Shown here piece after piece: positions 15,451 through 22,101 of a stretch of DNA of 22,101 nt. The notes beneath the pieces are model-generated. The model was not told the DNA's origin and searched no databases. It saw nothing but the letters and a program-made list of their open reading frames with translations. Source of the stretch: CAZRIP01 sp964600165 (GTDB taxonomy: Bacteria > Elusimicrobiota > Elusimicrobia > UBA1565 > UBA9628); contig CAZRIP010000063.1 in NCBI GenBank assembly GCA_964600165.1, positions 1 to 22,101 on the forward strand, written 5' to 3'. The stretch's first letter is position 1, and each line of letters opens with the position of its first letter. Made by a program: the position numbers and the translations under genes.

Positions 15451-16799
15451 TCCCCGTCTGCGCGGGGGTGATCCTCAAGTCGGGGATGATCCTGCTCGCG
15501 CGCCGCGCCCCCGGGCGCAAGCACGAGGGCAAGTGGGAGTTCCCCGGCGGACGCGTCGAGGATGGCGAGACGCCGGCCGCCGCGCTCGCGCGCGAGCTCA
15601 AAGAAGAGCTCGGCATCGAGGCGCAGGTCGGCGCCGAGGCCGCGAGGACGCGCCACGCTTACGACTTCGGGGAGATCGAGCTGATCGCCCATCTCGTGCC
15701 GCGGTTCTCCGGCGAGATCACGCTCAAGGATCACGACAAGATCGCCTGGGTCGAAGCGCGCAAGCTCTTGGAGTACGACCTGGCTCCCGCCGACGTGCCG
15801 ATCGCCGAGGCCGTCGCCGCGCACCGCCGGCGCGGGCGTTATAAAGGAACGCACCCGACGGAATTCTCGGACAAGTACAAGGAGCTCGCCGCCGACCCCG
15901 ACGCCGTCGCCAAGGCCAAGGCGCGCGGCTCGACCCCTGCGGGGATGCATGTTGCCATCATGGTTGCCGAGGTGCTCGAAGCATTAAGTCCGCCGGCAGG
16001 GGCCGTCGTGCTCGACTGCACGCTCGGCTTCGGCGGCCACGCCGAGGCGCTCGCGCGCCGCGGCGCGCGCGTCGTCGCCCTCGACCGCGACGCCGAGGAG
16101 CTCGCGCGGACGGCGGCGCGGCTGGCTTCTCTCGGACTCCCCATCGAGACGGTCCATTCCGACTACGCCCGCGCCGAAGACGTCCTCGCGGGACGCGCCG
16201 TCGACGGCGTCCTCGCCGACCTCGGCGTGTCGTCGATGCAGCTCGACCGGCCGGAGCGCGGGATGTCTTTCAAGCGCGACGGACCGCTCGACATGCGCAT
16301 GGACCGAACGAGCGGCGAGACGGCCGCCGCTTGGATCGCGCGCGTCGCCGAAAGCGAGCTTTCGCGCGCGCTGTCTCTTTACGGCGACGAGCCTGACGCG
16401 GCCAAGATCGCGGCCTCCCTCAAGACGCGCCCGCCGCGCACGACCTTCGAGCTCGCCGCGCTCGTGTCCGAGGCGAAGGGGCTGGGCGCGGGCCGCGTCG
16501 CGAAAAAGGACGCCTCGTCTTTTCACCCCGCGGCCCGGACTTTCCAAGCGCTGCGCATCGCCGTCAACGGCGAGCGCGCCTCGCTCGAGCGCCTGCTCGC
16601 GGACCTTCCTTCGATCGTCAAGCGCGGCGGACGCGCCGTCTTTCTCACGTTCCACTCGGGCGAGGAGAGGCTCGTCGCGGCCGCGCTCGAGGACGCCGCG
16701 CTCTGGCGGCTCGACGCCCCGCGCAAGGCGTCGCCCGAGGAAATAAGGCAAAATCCCAGGGCCCGCTCCGCGCGTCTTTGGCGCGCGGTCAGAGCCTAG
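15435..16799 (+). CDS. rsmH: Fusion of a NUDIX hydrolase (MutT-like) with 16S rRNA m4C1402 methyltransferase RsmH
   Basis: One uninterrupted frame of 454 residues from the GTG at 15435 holds two enzymes. Residues 5-135 are a NUDIX domain with a complete Nudix box at 39-61 (G-x5-E-x7-RE-L-x-EE-x-G-I), of the MutT type that cleans oxidised or other nucleoside triphosphates. A linker of about 35 residues with RYKGTHPTEFSDKYKEL follows. Residues about 170-454 are RsmH: the SAM site LDCTLGFGGHA (about 203-212), ADLGVSSMQLDRPERGMSF, HPAARTFQALRIAVNGE, and the NPRARSARL end. RsmH N4-methylates C1402 in the 16S rRNA decoding centre. The start is inferred; there is no stop between domains. Usual neighbours of rsmH (mraZ, ftsL) are absent, and rsmE follows. 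Confidence 0.85.
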   Translation: MPRPLIPVCAGVILKSGMILLARRAPGRKHEGKWEFPGGRVEDGETPAAALARELKEELGIEAQVGAEAARTRHAYDFGEIELIAHLVPRFSGEITLKDHDKIAWVEARKLLEYDLAPADVPIAEAVAAHRRRGRYKGTHPTEFSDKYKELAADPDAVAKAKARGSTPAGMHVAIMVAEVLEALSPPAGAVVLDCTLGFGGHAEALARRGARVVALDRDAEELARTAARLASLGLPIETVHSDYARAEDVLAGRAVDGVLADLGVSSMQLDRPERGMSFKRDGPLDMRMDRTSGETAAAWIARVAESELSRALSLYGDEPDAAKIAASLKTRPPRTTFELAALVSEAKGLGAGRVAKKDASSFHPAARTFQALRIAVNGERASLERLLADLPSIVKRGGRAVFLTFHSGEERLVAAALEDAALWRLDAPRKASPEEIRQNPRARSARLWRAVRA

Positions 16800-16807
16800 G
16801 AGCCGCC

Positions 16808-17632
16808 ATGCCGAGAGACTTCCGCTTCAAGCCGCAGTACCGCAAGCAGCCGCACGCGCCGCAAAAGCAGAACACGTCCGGCCGCCCGGACGCCCCGTCC
16901 GATCCTCCGCTCGAGCTTGCGGTCGTCGAGCTCGGCAAGCCGTTCACGTTCGACGCGGCCTTCGCGCGCCGGCTCGTCCGCCGCGACGTCAACGAGAAGG
17001 AGGCCTTCACCGTCCGCGACGCCTCCGGCGCGTTCTTCCGCGCGAGCGTCAAGCGCCTGGGTCCCGACGGCGGCGAGGCTCTGCCGTACGAGAAGTGCGA
17101 AATCTCCCCCGAATGCCCCGTCGAGCTCACCCTCGCCTGCGCCGTGCTCGCGCGCCAGCGCATGCTCTTCGTCGCGCAAAAGGCGACCGAGCTCGGCGTC
17201 GCGCGCCTCATCCCGTTGTTGACCGAGAAGTCCGTGCCGCGCGGGGACCTGGAGCACGAGAAGGCCTTCGCCTGGCCCGGCCAGGTCGTCCGCGCGGCCA
17301 AGCAGTGCCGCCGAGGCTCGCTGCCGGAGCTCGCCCCGCCGATGACCTTCGACGTGTTTCTGGAATCGCCCGTCCTCAAGGAGTCCGAGCTGACGCTCTG
17401 CCTCGACAACGTCGGCGGGCGCGCCGCGCCGTCCGGCGCCGCGCCGAAGAAGGTCGTCTTGTTGGTCGGGCCCGAAGGCGGCTTCTCGGACGGCGAGCGC
17501 AAGAAGCTGGAGGGCCGGGCGATCCCGTGGCTGCTCGGCGGGCGCGTGCTGCGCGCCGAGACGGCGGTGCTGGCGGGCCTGACCGCCATCCAGCTCAACT
17601 GGGGCGATTTCGCCGCGCCCCCGGCGCGCTGA
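16808..17632 (+). CDS. rsmE: 16S rRNA m3U1498 methyltransferase RsmE
   Basis: The 274-residue protein is an SPOUT-class methyltransferase that methylates N3 of U1498 in 16S rRNA. The C-terminal trefoil-knot signatures are clear: LLVGPEGGFSDGE (about residues 218-230) and LGGRVLRAETAVLAGL (about 243-258). The central QKATELGVARLIPLLTEKSV matches the family. The N-terminus is unusual, because some 35 polar and basic residues (rich in Gln, Pro and Lys) precede the usual PUA-like start, possibly an added RNA-binding tail. The ATG at 16808 is preceded by AGGAG at the right distance, eight bases after the rsmH stop. Its stop is adjacent to the stop of the convergent beta-barrel gene within the sequence TGATCA. 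Confidence 0.92.
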   Translation: MPRDFRFKPQYRKQPHAPQKQNTSGRPDAPSDPPLELAVVELGKPFTFDAAFARRLVRRDVNEKEAFTVRDASGAFFRASVKRLGPDGGEALPYEKCEISPECPVELTLACAVLARQRMLFVAQKATELGVARLIPLLTEKSVPRGDLEHEKAFAWPGQVVRAAKQCRRGSLPELAPPMTFDVFLESPVLKESELTLCLDNVGGRAAPSGAAPKKVVLLVGPEGGFSDGERKKLEGRAIPWLLGGRVLRAETAVLAGLTAIQLNWGDFAAPPAR

Positions 17633-18253
17633 TCAGCGCCGCCAGCCCAAGCGAAGAAAAAGCCCGAGCGCGTTGTAGACGCTCGTCCCGAACTGGGCGC
17701 GCCCGGCCGAACCCGCCTGCCAGCGCAGCTCCGCCATCGCCTCGGCGCGCTCGCCAAGGTCGGTCTTGACGCCGACGCCCGGAAACAGCGTCAGCCCGGT
17801 CGTCTTCGCGTCGAGCACGGTCGTCGGGCCCTGGCTCACGGTGACGGCGTAGCGGGCCAGGCCGACGCCGGCGACCAGATAAGGCGTCGGTCCCTGCTCG
17901 TGCAAGAGATAGCGCGCGACGGCCTCGAAGCCGAGCAAGTCGCCGCTCGCCGCCGCCGGTCCGCCGGGAAGAGACACGGAATGCCCCGGGAAATCCATGT
18001 AGGTGATCTCGGCGCCCAGCCCGAGGTTCGCGCTGGCCTGGTAGAGATAGCGAGGCGAAAGCGCGACGCCGATGCTTCCCGGACGCTCGCTGCCGCCGCC
18101 GAACGCCGCGATATCGAGCCCGTTGATCGGGAACCCCACGCCGCCGCCGACGTCCCAGACCGACTCGCCGGCGCTCTCAGCCGACGCCCATCCGGCGGAA
18201 ACTGTAAGACAAGCGAGCGCGGCGAGCAGGAGAATCGGAAATCGAGGGGCCAT
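17633..18253 (-). CDS. Predicted outer-membrane beta-barrel protein
   Basis: The 206-residue product has a signal peptide (about residues 1-25). The remaining 180 residues are rich in Gly and aromatic residues with alternating hydrophobic strands, for example VWDVGGGVGFPI, LGLGAEITYMDF, GFEAVARYLLH and TPYLVAGVGLARYAVTV. The end, NALGLFLRLGWRR, resembles a barrel C-terminus. Size and pattern fit an eight-stranded OmpA/OmpW-type barrel. No ligand or function is evident. It converges tail to tail on rsmE with no gap. A TATCCT hexamer six bases before the ATG suggests a leaderless start. The Cys-rich secreted gene lies 34 bp upstream on the same strand, so they may be cotranscribed. Confidence 0.75.
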   Translation of the reverse strand: MAPRFPILLLAALACLTVSAGWASAESAGESVWDVGGGVGFPINGLDIAAFGGGSERPGSIGVALSPRYLYQASANLGLGAEITYMDFPGHSVSLPGGPAAASGDLLGFEAVARYLLHEQGPTPYLVAGVGLARYAVTVSQGPTTVLDAKTTGLTLFPGVGVKTDLGERAEAMAELRWQAGSAGRAQFGTSVYNALGLFLRLGWRR

Positions 18254-18259
18254 GCATCA

Positions 18260-18265
18260 AGGATA
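18260..18265 (-). promoter_or_regulatory. Putative leaderless -10 of the beta-barrel gene
   Basis: TATCCT on the minus strand (18265-18260) ends six bases before the ATG at 18253. No convincing -35 is present. Read-through from the gene upstream is an alternative. Confidence 0.3.
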
Positions 18266-18287
18266 CCCCACGCGCCTCAAGGAACCC

Positions 18288-19112
18288 TCAGCGCTTGCAG
18301 GAGCCGGCGCTCGGCTCGTTCTCGGGGATGCCGCAGGCGTTCCAAGCGACGCCGGAAGGGGCCGCGACCTGGATATACGGATCCCACCGGTAGGTCCCCG
18401 CCTGATAGCCGTTCGAGCTGACAAACGTCCAGGCCGCGCCGTCGAGCCAGACTTTGTGGTCGCTCGGGCCACTGCTCGTCATCATCACGCTCGCCTGATG
18501 GCCCTCGTCATTGAGGCGATCGACGACGGCTTGCAGCGACGCGGGATTCTCCGGATCGAGCCCCGTCGTCGCCGGCGAGACGAGCGGGTCCGTGTGCGAA
18601 GACGCCTCGCCGGTCGCGCCGCCGGAGGTCGCGCCGTTGGCTCCGCCGCTAGAGCCGCCGCCAGGAGTCGTCGTCGCGCTCGCGGCCGCGCCGCATTTGA
18701 TCGATTTGGAGACGTCCTCGCACTGATTGGGATTGCAGGCTCCGCATTTGTCCGTGACGACCTGCCAGGCCCAGGAGTCTCCACTATCCGGATTCTGCGC
18801 TCCGCCGGAATTGACGACCAAGTCGATCAGACCCACGCAAGGGATATCCACTTTGTCGCCGAAGGGCTGGGTGATCGCGCTGCCCGGATAAAGCGCGTTG
18901 ATGGTCGGCAGCGCCGCCGCGAGGCCGCTGGGCGAGGGCCGGTAAGAGGCCACGATGCGGCCGACGACGTACTTCGGCGTCTGATGCGCGGGGTCGCTCC
19001 ATTTGCAGGCGTCCCAACCCGGCGGCACGGGAGGCAGCTGCGGCGCGGGCTGAGCTCGCGCCGCCATCGAAGCGGCAAGCGCCAGGGCCAGCGCGCCGAA
19101 GGCGACCTTCAT
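18288..19112 (-). CDS. Secreted Cys-containing protein of unknown function with Gly/Ser linker
   Basis: I do not recognise this 274-residue protein. A signal peptide (MKVAFGALALALAASMAARA, residues 1-20) is followed by a Pro-rich stretch. A first domain (about 30-145) has Cys-containing motifs including IPCVG and CGACNPNQC. A flexible Gly/Ser/Ala/Thr linker follows (about 147-175), then a second domain (about 176-274) with SDHKVWLDGAAWTFVSS and two Cys near the end. The odd and even spacing of Cys suggests disulphides in the periplasm or outside the cell. A leaderless start is suggested by TATACT ending six bases upstream, with TGGATA as a -35. It is upstream of the beta-barrel gene on the same strand. 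Confidence 0.7.
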   Translation of the reverse strand: MKVAFGALALALAASMAARAQPAPQLPPVPPGWDACKWSDPAHQTPKYVVGRIVASYRPSPSGLAAALPTINALYPGSAITQPFGDKVDIPCVGLIDLVVNSGGAQNPDSGDSWAWQVVTDKCGACNPNQCEDVSKSIKCGAAASATTTPGGGSSGGANGATSGGATGEASSHTDPLVSPATTGLDPENPASLQAVVDRLNDEGHQASVMMTSSGPSDHKVWLDGAAWTFVSSNGYQAGTYRWDPYIQVAAPSGVAWNACGIPENEPSAGSCKR

Positions 19113-19118
19113 GGGAAA

Positions 19119-19147
19119 AGTATAGAAGGCGCGCGCGCGTTTATCCA
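19119..19147 (-). promoter_or_regulatory. Putative leaderless promoter of the secreted Cys-rich gene
   Basis: On the minus strand TGGATA (19147-19142), a 17-bp spacer and TATACT (19124-19119, five of six) end six bases before the ATG at 19112. No Shine-Dalgarno sequence is present. Confidence 0.55.
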
Positions 19148-19167
19148 GTGGGCGCGGGCTTTTTAAC

Positions 19168-19518
19168 TCAATCGTTACTGGCGATGTGGAAGCGATGCAT
19201 GAGCCGATGGACGAACGGCGCGGCGAGGACGCCCATCGAGGTGAGAAAGACGACGCCGCTAAACAGCGCGTAGAACGAGGCGAAGAGCTTGGCGCCGGTC
19301 GAGCGCATCGGATCGACCGGGCCCATCCCGGTCAGGATCATCGACGCGTTGAGCAGCGCGTCGAGCCACGAAAGCCCGACGATGTAGCGGTAGCCCAGGA
19401 TCCCGGCGATCAGAGAGGCGACGAGGATGCCCGCGGAAAATCCGGCGAAGCGCGCCAGGCGCGCGAGGAACAGGCGCTTGGGCAGCAGCGGCTCGTGCCG
19501 GCGCTCGAAACGCGTCAC
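19168..19518 (-). CDS. Two-helix membrane protein resembling a K+ channel pore domain with an altered filter
   Basis: The 116-residue product has two long hydrophobic helices, about 24-46 and 77-103. Between them is a re-entrant-like segment, LDALLNASMILTGMGPVDPMRSTGAKLFASFYALFSGV. It lines up with the two-TM channel plan (DALYFS..TLTTVGYGD....T..GKLFA.FY), but GMGPVD stands where TVGYGD would be. The selectivity filter is therefore lost or changed, and K+ conduction is doubtful. The N-terminus is basic and cytoplasmic, and the C-terminus ends in a His/Arg-rich segment (HRLMHRFH). It starts at a GTG 13 bp after the stop of the upstream secreted-protein gene and is probably cotranscribed with it. 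Family identity is inferred from the alignment by eye. Confidence 0.65.
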   Translation of the reverse strand: MTRFERRHEPLLPKRLFLARLARFAGFSAGILVASLIAGILGYRYIVGLSWLDALLNASMILTGMGPVDPMRSTGAKLFASFYALFSGVVFLTSMGVLAAPFVHRLMHRFHIASND

Positions 19519-19531
19519 GACGACGAGGCCC

Positions 19532-20119
19532 CTATCGCGAGGCCGGGGCGCCGGCCGCGAGGAGCGCGGCGCGCTGGTCGGCGTAAGTCTTCGCCGCCTG
19601 GGGCGCGTCGTCGAGAGCGACGTCGAAACCTCCGGTCGGCGTCGGCGAGGCCTCGAGCGTGACGGCTGGGCGCGCGGCGAAGTCCTCGAGCTCGAGCTTG
19701 ACGCCCACGCCGGGGTCCACCGTCACCTTCACGTCCTTGCCGCGCGCCTTCTGCAGGTTGAACCACGGCCGCGCCAGCGCGACGAAGGCGTCGTCGATCA
19801 ACGCGTCGTCCTCCACGTGGAAGGACTGCGGCGCGCTCTCGCAGGCGCGCAGGTCGCGGCAGACGTCGAAGGGGTCCTGGGCCATGCCCGGAAGGCGAGC
19901 GGACAGGCGCTCTTTCTCCGCGCCTTTCTTGGCGGCGACGGCGTCGCGCAGCTCGTCGGCGGCGCCGAGCATCGCCTGGCGCACCGCCCAGGCGTGAGCC
20001 GCGCGCAGCTGGGCGAGCTCGACACGCAGCGCCTCCTCGGGCGCCGGCGCGGAGGCCTTCGGCGCTGGCGCGCCCGCGAAGGACAACCCGGCGACGAGCG
20101 GCAGGAGGTGGATGATCAT
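19532..20119 (-). CDS. Secreted hypothetical protein
   Basis: No family is recognised. From the ATG at 20119-20117 the protein has 195 residues, with a short signal peptide (MIIHLLPLVAGLSFAGAPA) and an Ala/Pro stretch. A helical charged segment follows (about 28-75, possibly coiled coil), then two Cys (DVCRDLRACES) likely to form a disulphide. A beta-rich second half (KDVKVTVDPGVGVKLELEDF) completes the protein. A longer open frame extends far upstream but runs antisense through the caspase-like gene and is rejected. The region before the ATG is A+T-richer than the surroundings; CATCCT ends six bases before the ATG. It is followed by the channel-like gene. Confidence 0.65.
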   Translation of the reverse strand: MIIHLLPLVAGLSFAGAPAPKASAPAPEEALRVELAQLRAAHAWAVRQAMLGAADELRDAVAAKKGAEKERLSARLPGMAQDPFDVCRDLRACESAPQSFHVEDDALIDDAFVALARPWFNLQKARGKDVKVTVDPGVGVKLELEDFAARPAVTLEASPTPTGGFDVALDDAPQAAKTYADQRAALLAAGAPASR

Positions 20120-20227
20120 GGCGAAAGGATGACCTGAATATGTTACGGATTTTATGACGGCGTGGTGACGGAAAAATGCGCTGTTCTTGAGTTTCTTTTT
20201 AGCCTTTATGGCGTTAAACTCTTCGAC

Positions 20228-20587
20228 GTGACGGCATCCCGGCACATGGTCTTCGAGATCTCCAATCACACGCTGCGCGAGGTCTATCTGGGCAAGACGG
20301 ACAAGCAGATGCACGAGGTCATCGCCGCCGTCCGCCGCGCGCCGCCCCGCGCCGTCCGGCACTGGAAGAAGGACCACGAGCTGCGCTTTCGCTCGATCGA
20401 GTTCGTTTTCAGCCGGCGCGACGCCGAGGATTTCCTGCGCGCCCACGTTCCGAACCACGGTCGAGCCGATTGGAAGATATTCCCCGCCGCGCTGCCCGAG
20501 GCGAAGAAGCGCGAGCGATCCCGGCGATCGGCGGCGCGACGCAGGCTTGCCGCATCCGCACTTGACCGAAAACCGCCCCCCTGTTAA
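20228..20587 (+). CDS. Small basic protein, possibly GIY-YIG-like fold
   Basis: Starts are possible at GTG 20162, GTG 20228 or ATG 20246. I prefer 20228 (119 residues) because TAAACT ends seven bases upstream and the conserved-looking part begins just after it. The order is a strand (MVFEISN), a strand (REVYLGKTD), a helix (KQMHEVIAAVRR), a strand (RFRSIEFVFS) and a helix (DAEDFLRAHV), then a long Arg/Lys/Ala tail. That order, and VYLG in place of YIG, recalls the GIY-YIG nuclease fold, but the motif is too divergent to claim. The tail suggests nucleic-acid contact. It is nine bases upstream of the caspase-like gene, which has its own promoter within this gene's end. Confidence 0.55.
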   Translation: MTASRHMVFEISNHTLREVYLGKTDKQMHEVIAAVRRAPPRAVRHWKKDHELRFRSIEFVFSRRDAEDFLRAHVPNHGRADWKIFPAALPEAKKRERSRRSAARRRLAASALDRKPPPC

Positions 20588-20590
20588 GCT
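20562..20590 (+). promoter_or_regulatory. Leaderless promoter of the caspase-like gene
   Basis: TTGACC (20562-20567), a 17-bp spacer and TAAGCT (20585-20590) end six bases before the GTG at 20597. The -10 includes the stop codon of the preceding gene. No Shine-Dalgarno sequence is present. Confidence 0.6.
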
Positions 20591-20596
20591 GGACTC

Positions 20597-22024
20597 GTGG
20601 ACTGCCCCGTCTGCCCCGACACCGCTCTCGCGGCCACGGAGCTCGAACCGGGAAAACCGACGGGCCTCTGCCCTCAATGCGGCGGCTCCTGGATGCCGGC
20701 CGGCGGCCTCGAGAAGCTCGGCCCCGCCTCCCCGGACTTCAAAGAAGCGCTCGACCATGCCGCCCGGTCGGGTCAGCCGACCCAGCACGCTTGCCCGGCC
20801 TGCGAGACGCTGCTCGAGCGCATCTGGATCAAGGGGCCCGACGTCGAGCCCCTCGCCTGCCCCGCCTGCCGAGGGACGTGGAGCTCTACCGAGATCCTGT
20901 TCAAGCTGCGCTCCTATTTGTCGAGGCGGATAGCGACGCCGGCCGTCGCGGCCGAGCCCGTCGCCGAGCCGCCGCCGGACCCGATGGTCGTCAATTGGCC
21001 GGTCGTCGGCATCGTCGGCGCCGCCGTCGTCTCCATCTTTTTCAATTTCCGCAAACCGGCGCCGCCGCCCAAATTCGCGACACTCTACCACGGCCCGCCG
21101 GCCGCCCAAGCCTCGCCCGCCCCGGCGCCCGCGCCGGCCCCGCAAGTCGTCGAAGTGCCCGTGCCGAGCGGTCCTTCGCAGGCCGACCTGCGCAAGATGG
21201 TGCAAGCCGAGCTCCGAGGCGCGCTCAAGCCCGTCGACAGGCCCGACTTCACGTCGGAAGTCGATCATCCGACGTACAACCTCGAGCCCGACGAGACGCG
21301 GGTGGCCGTCGTCGTCGGCGTGGAGAAGTATCCGGACCTTCCGGCGGCGGACTACGCCGCGCACGACGCCCGGGCCGTGCGCGATCATCTCGAGGCCTTG
21401 GGCTTCCCTCCTCGAAACATCCTGCTGCTGACGGACTCCGAGGCCACGAAGGGCAAGCTCGCCGCGGCCCTGAACTCCTGGCTGCCCAAGCATGCGGGAA
21501 AGGACTCGACCGTCTTCTTCTATTATTCCGGCCACGGCGCTCCCGACGCGGCGACGTCGCAGGCCTACCTCGTCCCGGTCGACGGCGAGCCCGAGGACCT
21601 GCCGGACACGGCCTGGCCGCTCAAGCAGCTCTACGCCAAGCTCGGCGGCCTGGGGGCCCGCCACGTCGTCGTCGCGCTGGACTCCTGCTTCTCCGGCCTG
21701 GGAGGGCGCTCCGTCGTCCCCAAGGGGACGCGCCCGCTGATGACGAGGGTCGAGGCCGAGCCCACCGAGGGCCGCGTCACCGTGCTCGCCGCCTCGGGAC
21801 CGGATCAGATCTCAGGCGTCGTCTCCCGCGAGGGGCACGGCGCGTTCACCTATTTCCTGCTGCGCGGCCTCAACGGCGAGGCCGCCGACGCCGGCGGCCG
21901 CGTCACCGTGTCATCCCTGTACCGCTACCTCAAGACCGAGGTCGAGGACGAGGCGCGGCTGCAGAAGCGCGATCAGACGCCGCAGATGACGCCCGGCGCG
22001 GCCGCGTCGCTCGTCCTGCGCTGA
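20597..22024 (+). CDS. Membrane-anchored caspase-like (peptidase C14) protein with two N-terminal zinc ribbons
   Basis: The 475-residue product has three parts. Residues 1-95 hold two zf-TFIIB-like zinc ribbons (Cys3, 6, 25, 28 and Cys66, 69, 88, 91), each ending CGGSW or CRGTW. One transmembrane helix spans about 131-151, followed by a Pro/Ala linker to about 195. Residues about 230-475 are a caspase-like domain with AVVVGVEKYPDLP, the catalytic His313 (YYSGHGAP) and Cys364 (LDSCFSGLGGRS), then AASGPDQISG and GAFTYFLLRGL. The dyad is intact, so it should be an active cysteine protease of the prokaryotic metacaspase/orthocaspase kind. With no signal peptide, the ribbons may be cytoplasmic and the protease periplasmic, or the reverse. 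The GTG start is supported by the first ribbon beginning at residue 3 and by the leaderless promoter. Confidence 0.88.
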   Translation: MDCPVCPDTALAATELEPGKPTGLCPQCGGSWMPAGGLEKLGPASPDFKEALDHAARSGQPTQHACPACETLLERIWIKGPDVEPLACPACRGTWSSTEILFKLRSYLSRRIATPAVAAEPVAEPPPDPMVVNWPVVGIVGAAVVSIFFNFRKPAPPPKFATLYHGPPAAQASPAPAPAPAPQVVEVPVPSGPSQADLRKMVQAELRGALKPVDRPDFTSEVDHPTYNLEPDETRVAVVVGVEKYPDLPAADYAAHDARAVRDHLEALGFPPRNILLLTDSEATKGKLAAALNSWLPKHAGKDSTVFFYYSGHGAPDAATSQAYLVPVDGEPEDLPDTAWPLKQLYAKLGGLGARHVVVALDSCFSGLGGRSVVPKGTRPLMTRVEAEPTEGRVTVLAASGPDQISGVVSREGHGAFTYFLLRGLNGEAADAGGRVTVSSLYRYLKTEVEDEARLQKRDQTPQMTPGAAASLVLR

Positions 22025-22033
22025 GAACGCGCC

Positions 22034-22101
22034 TCAGCTCGGCCCGGCGAGAGGCAGTCCCATGGTCTGGGCCAGGGACTGCGCGTCGACCATATCGACG
22101 G
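22034..22101 (-). CDS. C-terminal end of a gene continuing beyond the window
   Basis: Reading from the right edge on the minus strand, one frame gives VDMVDAQSLAQTMGLPLAGPS and a TGA stop at 22036-22034. The residue composition looks like a genuine protein end, and the other two frames look like shadows. It converges on the caspase-like gene with nine bases between stop codons. Too short to identify. Confidence 0.4.
   Translation of the reverse strand, partial: VDMVDAQSLAQTMGLPLAGPS

Noticed and set aside
19131..19165. Terminator-like GCGCGGGCTTTTT on the plus strand
   Set aside because: No plus-strand gene ends here, and the upstream arm pairs over only about four bases.
19532..21664. A 710-codon minus-strand open frame
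   Set aside because: Only its last part (from 20119) looks like a gene with a signal peptide. The rest is antisense to the caspase-like gene and the small upstream gene, with Arg/Gly-rich shadow composition caused by high G+C.

Overview
The window is very G+C-rich, gene-dense DNA of about 22 kb. Genes lie on both strands with short or overlapping junctions and no spacer longer than about 110 bp. A lipoprotein with a lipobox, a predicted outer-membrane beta-barrel, a secretin/TonB-type periplasmic (STN-like) protein and several signal peptides point to a diderm (Gram-negative-type) bacterium. The Ala/Pro-rich secreted proteins, the high G+C and the gene style would fit an Elusimicrobiota-like or another poorly sampled diderm phylum. 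That placement is impression only; nothing here is a phylogenetic marker I could test. I see no tRNA, rRNA, CRISPR array, insertion sequence or phage gene, so this looks like an ordinary chromosomal segment.

Layout. At the left edge is a truncated voltage-gated K+ channel gene (1-634, minus). A 38-bp perfect palindrome separates it from a divergent D-3-hydroxybutyrate dehydrogenase gene (bdhA, 732-1499). A minus-strand block (1468-4762) encodes a duplicated STN-like periplasmic protein followed by two alpha/beta hydrolases. Next come a second SDR oxidoreductase (4840-5649), a small acidic protein, and a marR regulator with a consensus sigma-70 promoter. A 63-residue Cys-rich membrane miniprotein follows marR. 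From 6707 to 8893 (minus) lies an arsR-SRPBCC-SRPBCC operon in which each SRPBCC protein carries two domains. It is followed by a secreted DUF2891 protein and a divergent seven-bladed WD40 lipoprotein.

The centre holds an APC-type permease cotranscribed with a YgiQ-type radical SAM protein (10990-14222, minus). Divergent from it is a five-gene plus-strand operon (14277-17632): a small basic protein, a single-domain response regulator, a YchJ/SEC-C protein, a NUDIX-RsmH fusion, and RsmE. The last two are 16S rRNA methyltransferase modules. The right end holds envelope and secreted proteins: a beta-barrel, a Cys-rich secreted protein, a two-helix channel-like protein with an altered pore loop, and a secreted unknown. 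It ends with a small unknown, a membrane-anchored caspase-like protease with two N-terminal zinc ribbons, and the tail of another gene.

The most striking cross-cutting signal is regulatory. At about a dozen transcription-unit starts a -10-like hexamer (TAnnnT) ends 6-8 bases before the start codon, with no Shine-Dalgarno sequence. This predicts widespread leaderless mRNAs. The arsR promoter/operator is the clearest case: TTGACA-N17-TATAGT, then seven bases, then ATG, with a perfect inverted repeat spanning the start codon.
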